Source: an uncultured bacterium (GTDB taxonomy: Bacteria; Bacillota; Clostridia; Oscillospirales; Oscillospiraceae). Taken from it: a stretch of 16,249 nucleotides of DNA. Numbering within the stretch: position 1 is the stretch's first letter; each line of letters starts with the position of its first letter. Location of the stretch: the NCBI GenBank assembly GCA_905214155.1, contig CAJMLC010000023.1, forward strand, positions 1-16,249, written 5' to 3'. The translations under genes were made by a program, and so were the position numbers. Positions 15,728-16,249 of the stretch are shown here, piece by piece. The notes beneath the pieces were generated by a model. It was not told where the DNA came from, did not search any database, and worked only from the letters and a program-made list of their open reading frames with translations.

Positions 15728-15739
15728 AACAAATGTTTG
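15726..15739. promoter_or_regulatory. Degenerate SOS (LexA/DinR-like) box at the recA promoter
   Basis: The 14-mer AAAACAAATGTTTG contains the symmetric core AAAC-N4-GTTT (15727-15738). Against the Bacillus SOS box CGAACRNRYGTTYC it matches all positions except the two at the left end and the last. It overlaps the -35 hexamer of the recA promoter by two bases, where a repressor could block RNA polymerase. The change of both outer G/C bases to A/T makes it weak or lineage-specific, so this is tentative. Confidence 0.4.
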
Positions 15740-15765
15740 ATTTTTGAAAATCAATGTGCTATACT
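15737..15765 (+). promoter_or_regulatory. Promoter of recA and its structured leader
   Basis: TTGATT (15737-15742) and TATACT (15760-15765) are 17 bases apart, with TG at 15757-15758 giving an extended -10. Transcription should begin around 15771-15773, immediately before the closing helix of the RNA element. A small palindrome, TTGATTT/AAATCAA (15737-15743 and 15748-15754), overlaps the -35 and spacer. It has no T-run after it and is unlikely to be a terminator for prmC. Confidence 0.75.
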
Positions 15766-15771
15766 AAGGCA

Positions 15772-15937
15772 AGACCACAGCCCTCGTCAAGAGCATTCGG
15801 CAAAAGATTTTCGCTCAAGACGAGGCTTGGAAAACGCAGGAATACTTTGTGTCTTTCAAGTTTTCCAAACCGATGGATTGGGTGAAAAGATTCGGCGAAG
15901 ACCGCAGACGAGGTCTGTGGTGTTGCTGCAAAAACAG
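15772..15937 (+). ncRNA. Structured RNA between prmC and recA (recA leader or 6S-like RNA)
   Basis: The region is non-coding by position and content, and it folds strongly. The closing helix P1 pairs 15774-15788 with 15907-15921: 14 base pairs and one C/T mismatch. An apical hairpin pairs TTGGAAAAC (15827-15835) with GTTTTCCAA (15860-15868), extendable to 15824-15871, around a 24-base loop. Between them are 38 bases on each strand, an open symmetric bubble. A competing hairpin pairs CCTCGTC and GAGC (15782-15788, 15791-15794) with GCTC and GACGAGG (15813-15816, 15819-15825), using the same 5' strand as P1. No T-run follows, so transcription probably continues into recA. Layout resembles 6S RNA, but the length (about 150-165) is short for that family and I recognise no conserved sequence. 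Confidence 0.5.
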
Positions 15938-15953
15938 AAAGGTGCGCTGATTT

Positions 15954-16249
15954 ATGGCTATGGAGAAGAGAAAACCCGGAGAAGCTGGCAGCAATAACGA
16001 CAAGAAACAGGCCCTGGAAACGGCGATCAAGCAGATCGAGAAGAACTTTGGCAAGGGCTCGGTCATGCGCCTCGGCGACCGGCCGGAGATGACCGTCGAG
16101 GCCATCCCGACGGGTTCGCTCGCGCTGGACGCGGCGCTCGGCATCGGCGGCGTCCCGAAGGGGCGCATCATTGAGATCTACGGGCCGGAGTCATCCGGTA
16201 AGACGACGCTGGCGCTGCACATCGTGGCGCAGGCGCAGAAGCGCGGCGG
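15954..16249 (+). CDS. recA: Recombinase RecA, N-terminal part (runs off the window)
   Basis: DNA-dependent ATPase for homologous recombination and the co-protease that triggers LexA self-cleavage in the SOS response. Only the first 98 of about 350 residues are present. A basic N-terminal extension (MAMEKRKPGEAGSNNDKKQ) leads into LETAIKQIEKNFGKGSVMRL (21-40), the typical RecA N-terminus. It is followed by IPTGSLALDAALGIGGVPKG (51-70), RIIEIYGPE (71-79) and Walker A GPESSGKT (77-84). The ATG at 15954 lies 8 bases after AAAGGTG (15939-15945). A second ATG two codons on is spaced less well. The gene has its own promoter and a leader of about 180 bases, unusually long and structured for recA. 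It is truncated by the window edge, not broken. Confidence 0.98.
   Translation, partial: MAMEKRKPGEAGSNNDKKQALETAIKQIEKNFGKGSVMRLGDRPEMTVEAIPTGSLALDAALGIGGVPKGRIIEIYGPESSGKTTLALHIVAQAQKRG

Noticed and set aside
15737..15754. TTGATTT/AAATCAA hairpin as a prmC terminator
   Set aside because: It is short and AT-only apart from one G-C pair, has no T-run behind it, and overlaps the -35 and spacer of the recA promoter. It may instead be a chance palindrome or an operator.

Overview
The window is 16.2 kb of high-GC chromosomal DNA from a Gram-positive bacterium. All genes are on the + strand. HPr kinase/phosphorylase, a four-cysteine ribosomal protein L28, the murB-rapZ-mgfK(yvcK)-whiA block, strong AGGAGG ribosome binding sites and intrinsic terminators place it in the Firmicutes. 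High GC and strong G/C bias at third codon positions suggest Clostridia, probably Oscillospirales/Oscillospiraceae; that rank is an inference. The window is mostly conserved housekeeping sequence. I see no phage, insertion sequence, CRISPR array or defence island.

Region by region. Bases 1-245 hold no gene I can recognise, but they contain an intergenic hairpin that looks like part of a dispersed repeat. der (246-1577) and rpmB (1753-1941) serve ribosome assembly and structure; rpmB has its own promoter and terminator. hprK (2078-3016) is a single-gene unit with a promoter and a strong terminator. A new promoter just after that terminator starts a tightly packed run: murB, rapZ, mgfK, whiA and dnaE (3115-10281), with gaps of 4-13 bases. 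It links peptidoglycan precursor synthesis, its UDP-GlcNAc-linked regulators, a division regulator and the replicative polymerase.

From 10414 a second run begins: an FG-GAP-like lipoprotein, an OmpR-type response regulator, a sensor histidine kinase, a DUF1385/YqhQ membrane protein and the release-factor methyltransferase prmC. Gaps are small, and the last two genes overlap by 7 bases. The lipoprotein is placed to be an envelope partner of the two-component system.

The 226 bases between prmC and recA (recA runs off the window at 15954-16249) are the most interesting part. They carry a good promoter overlapped by a degenerate SOS/LexA-like palindrome. About 180 transcribed bases follow that can fold into a long closing helix around an AT-rich hairpin, with a competing local hairpin sharing the same 5' strand. 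This could be a recA leader switch or a separate 6S-like RNA. It is the best candidate here for an undescribed element.
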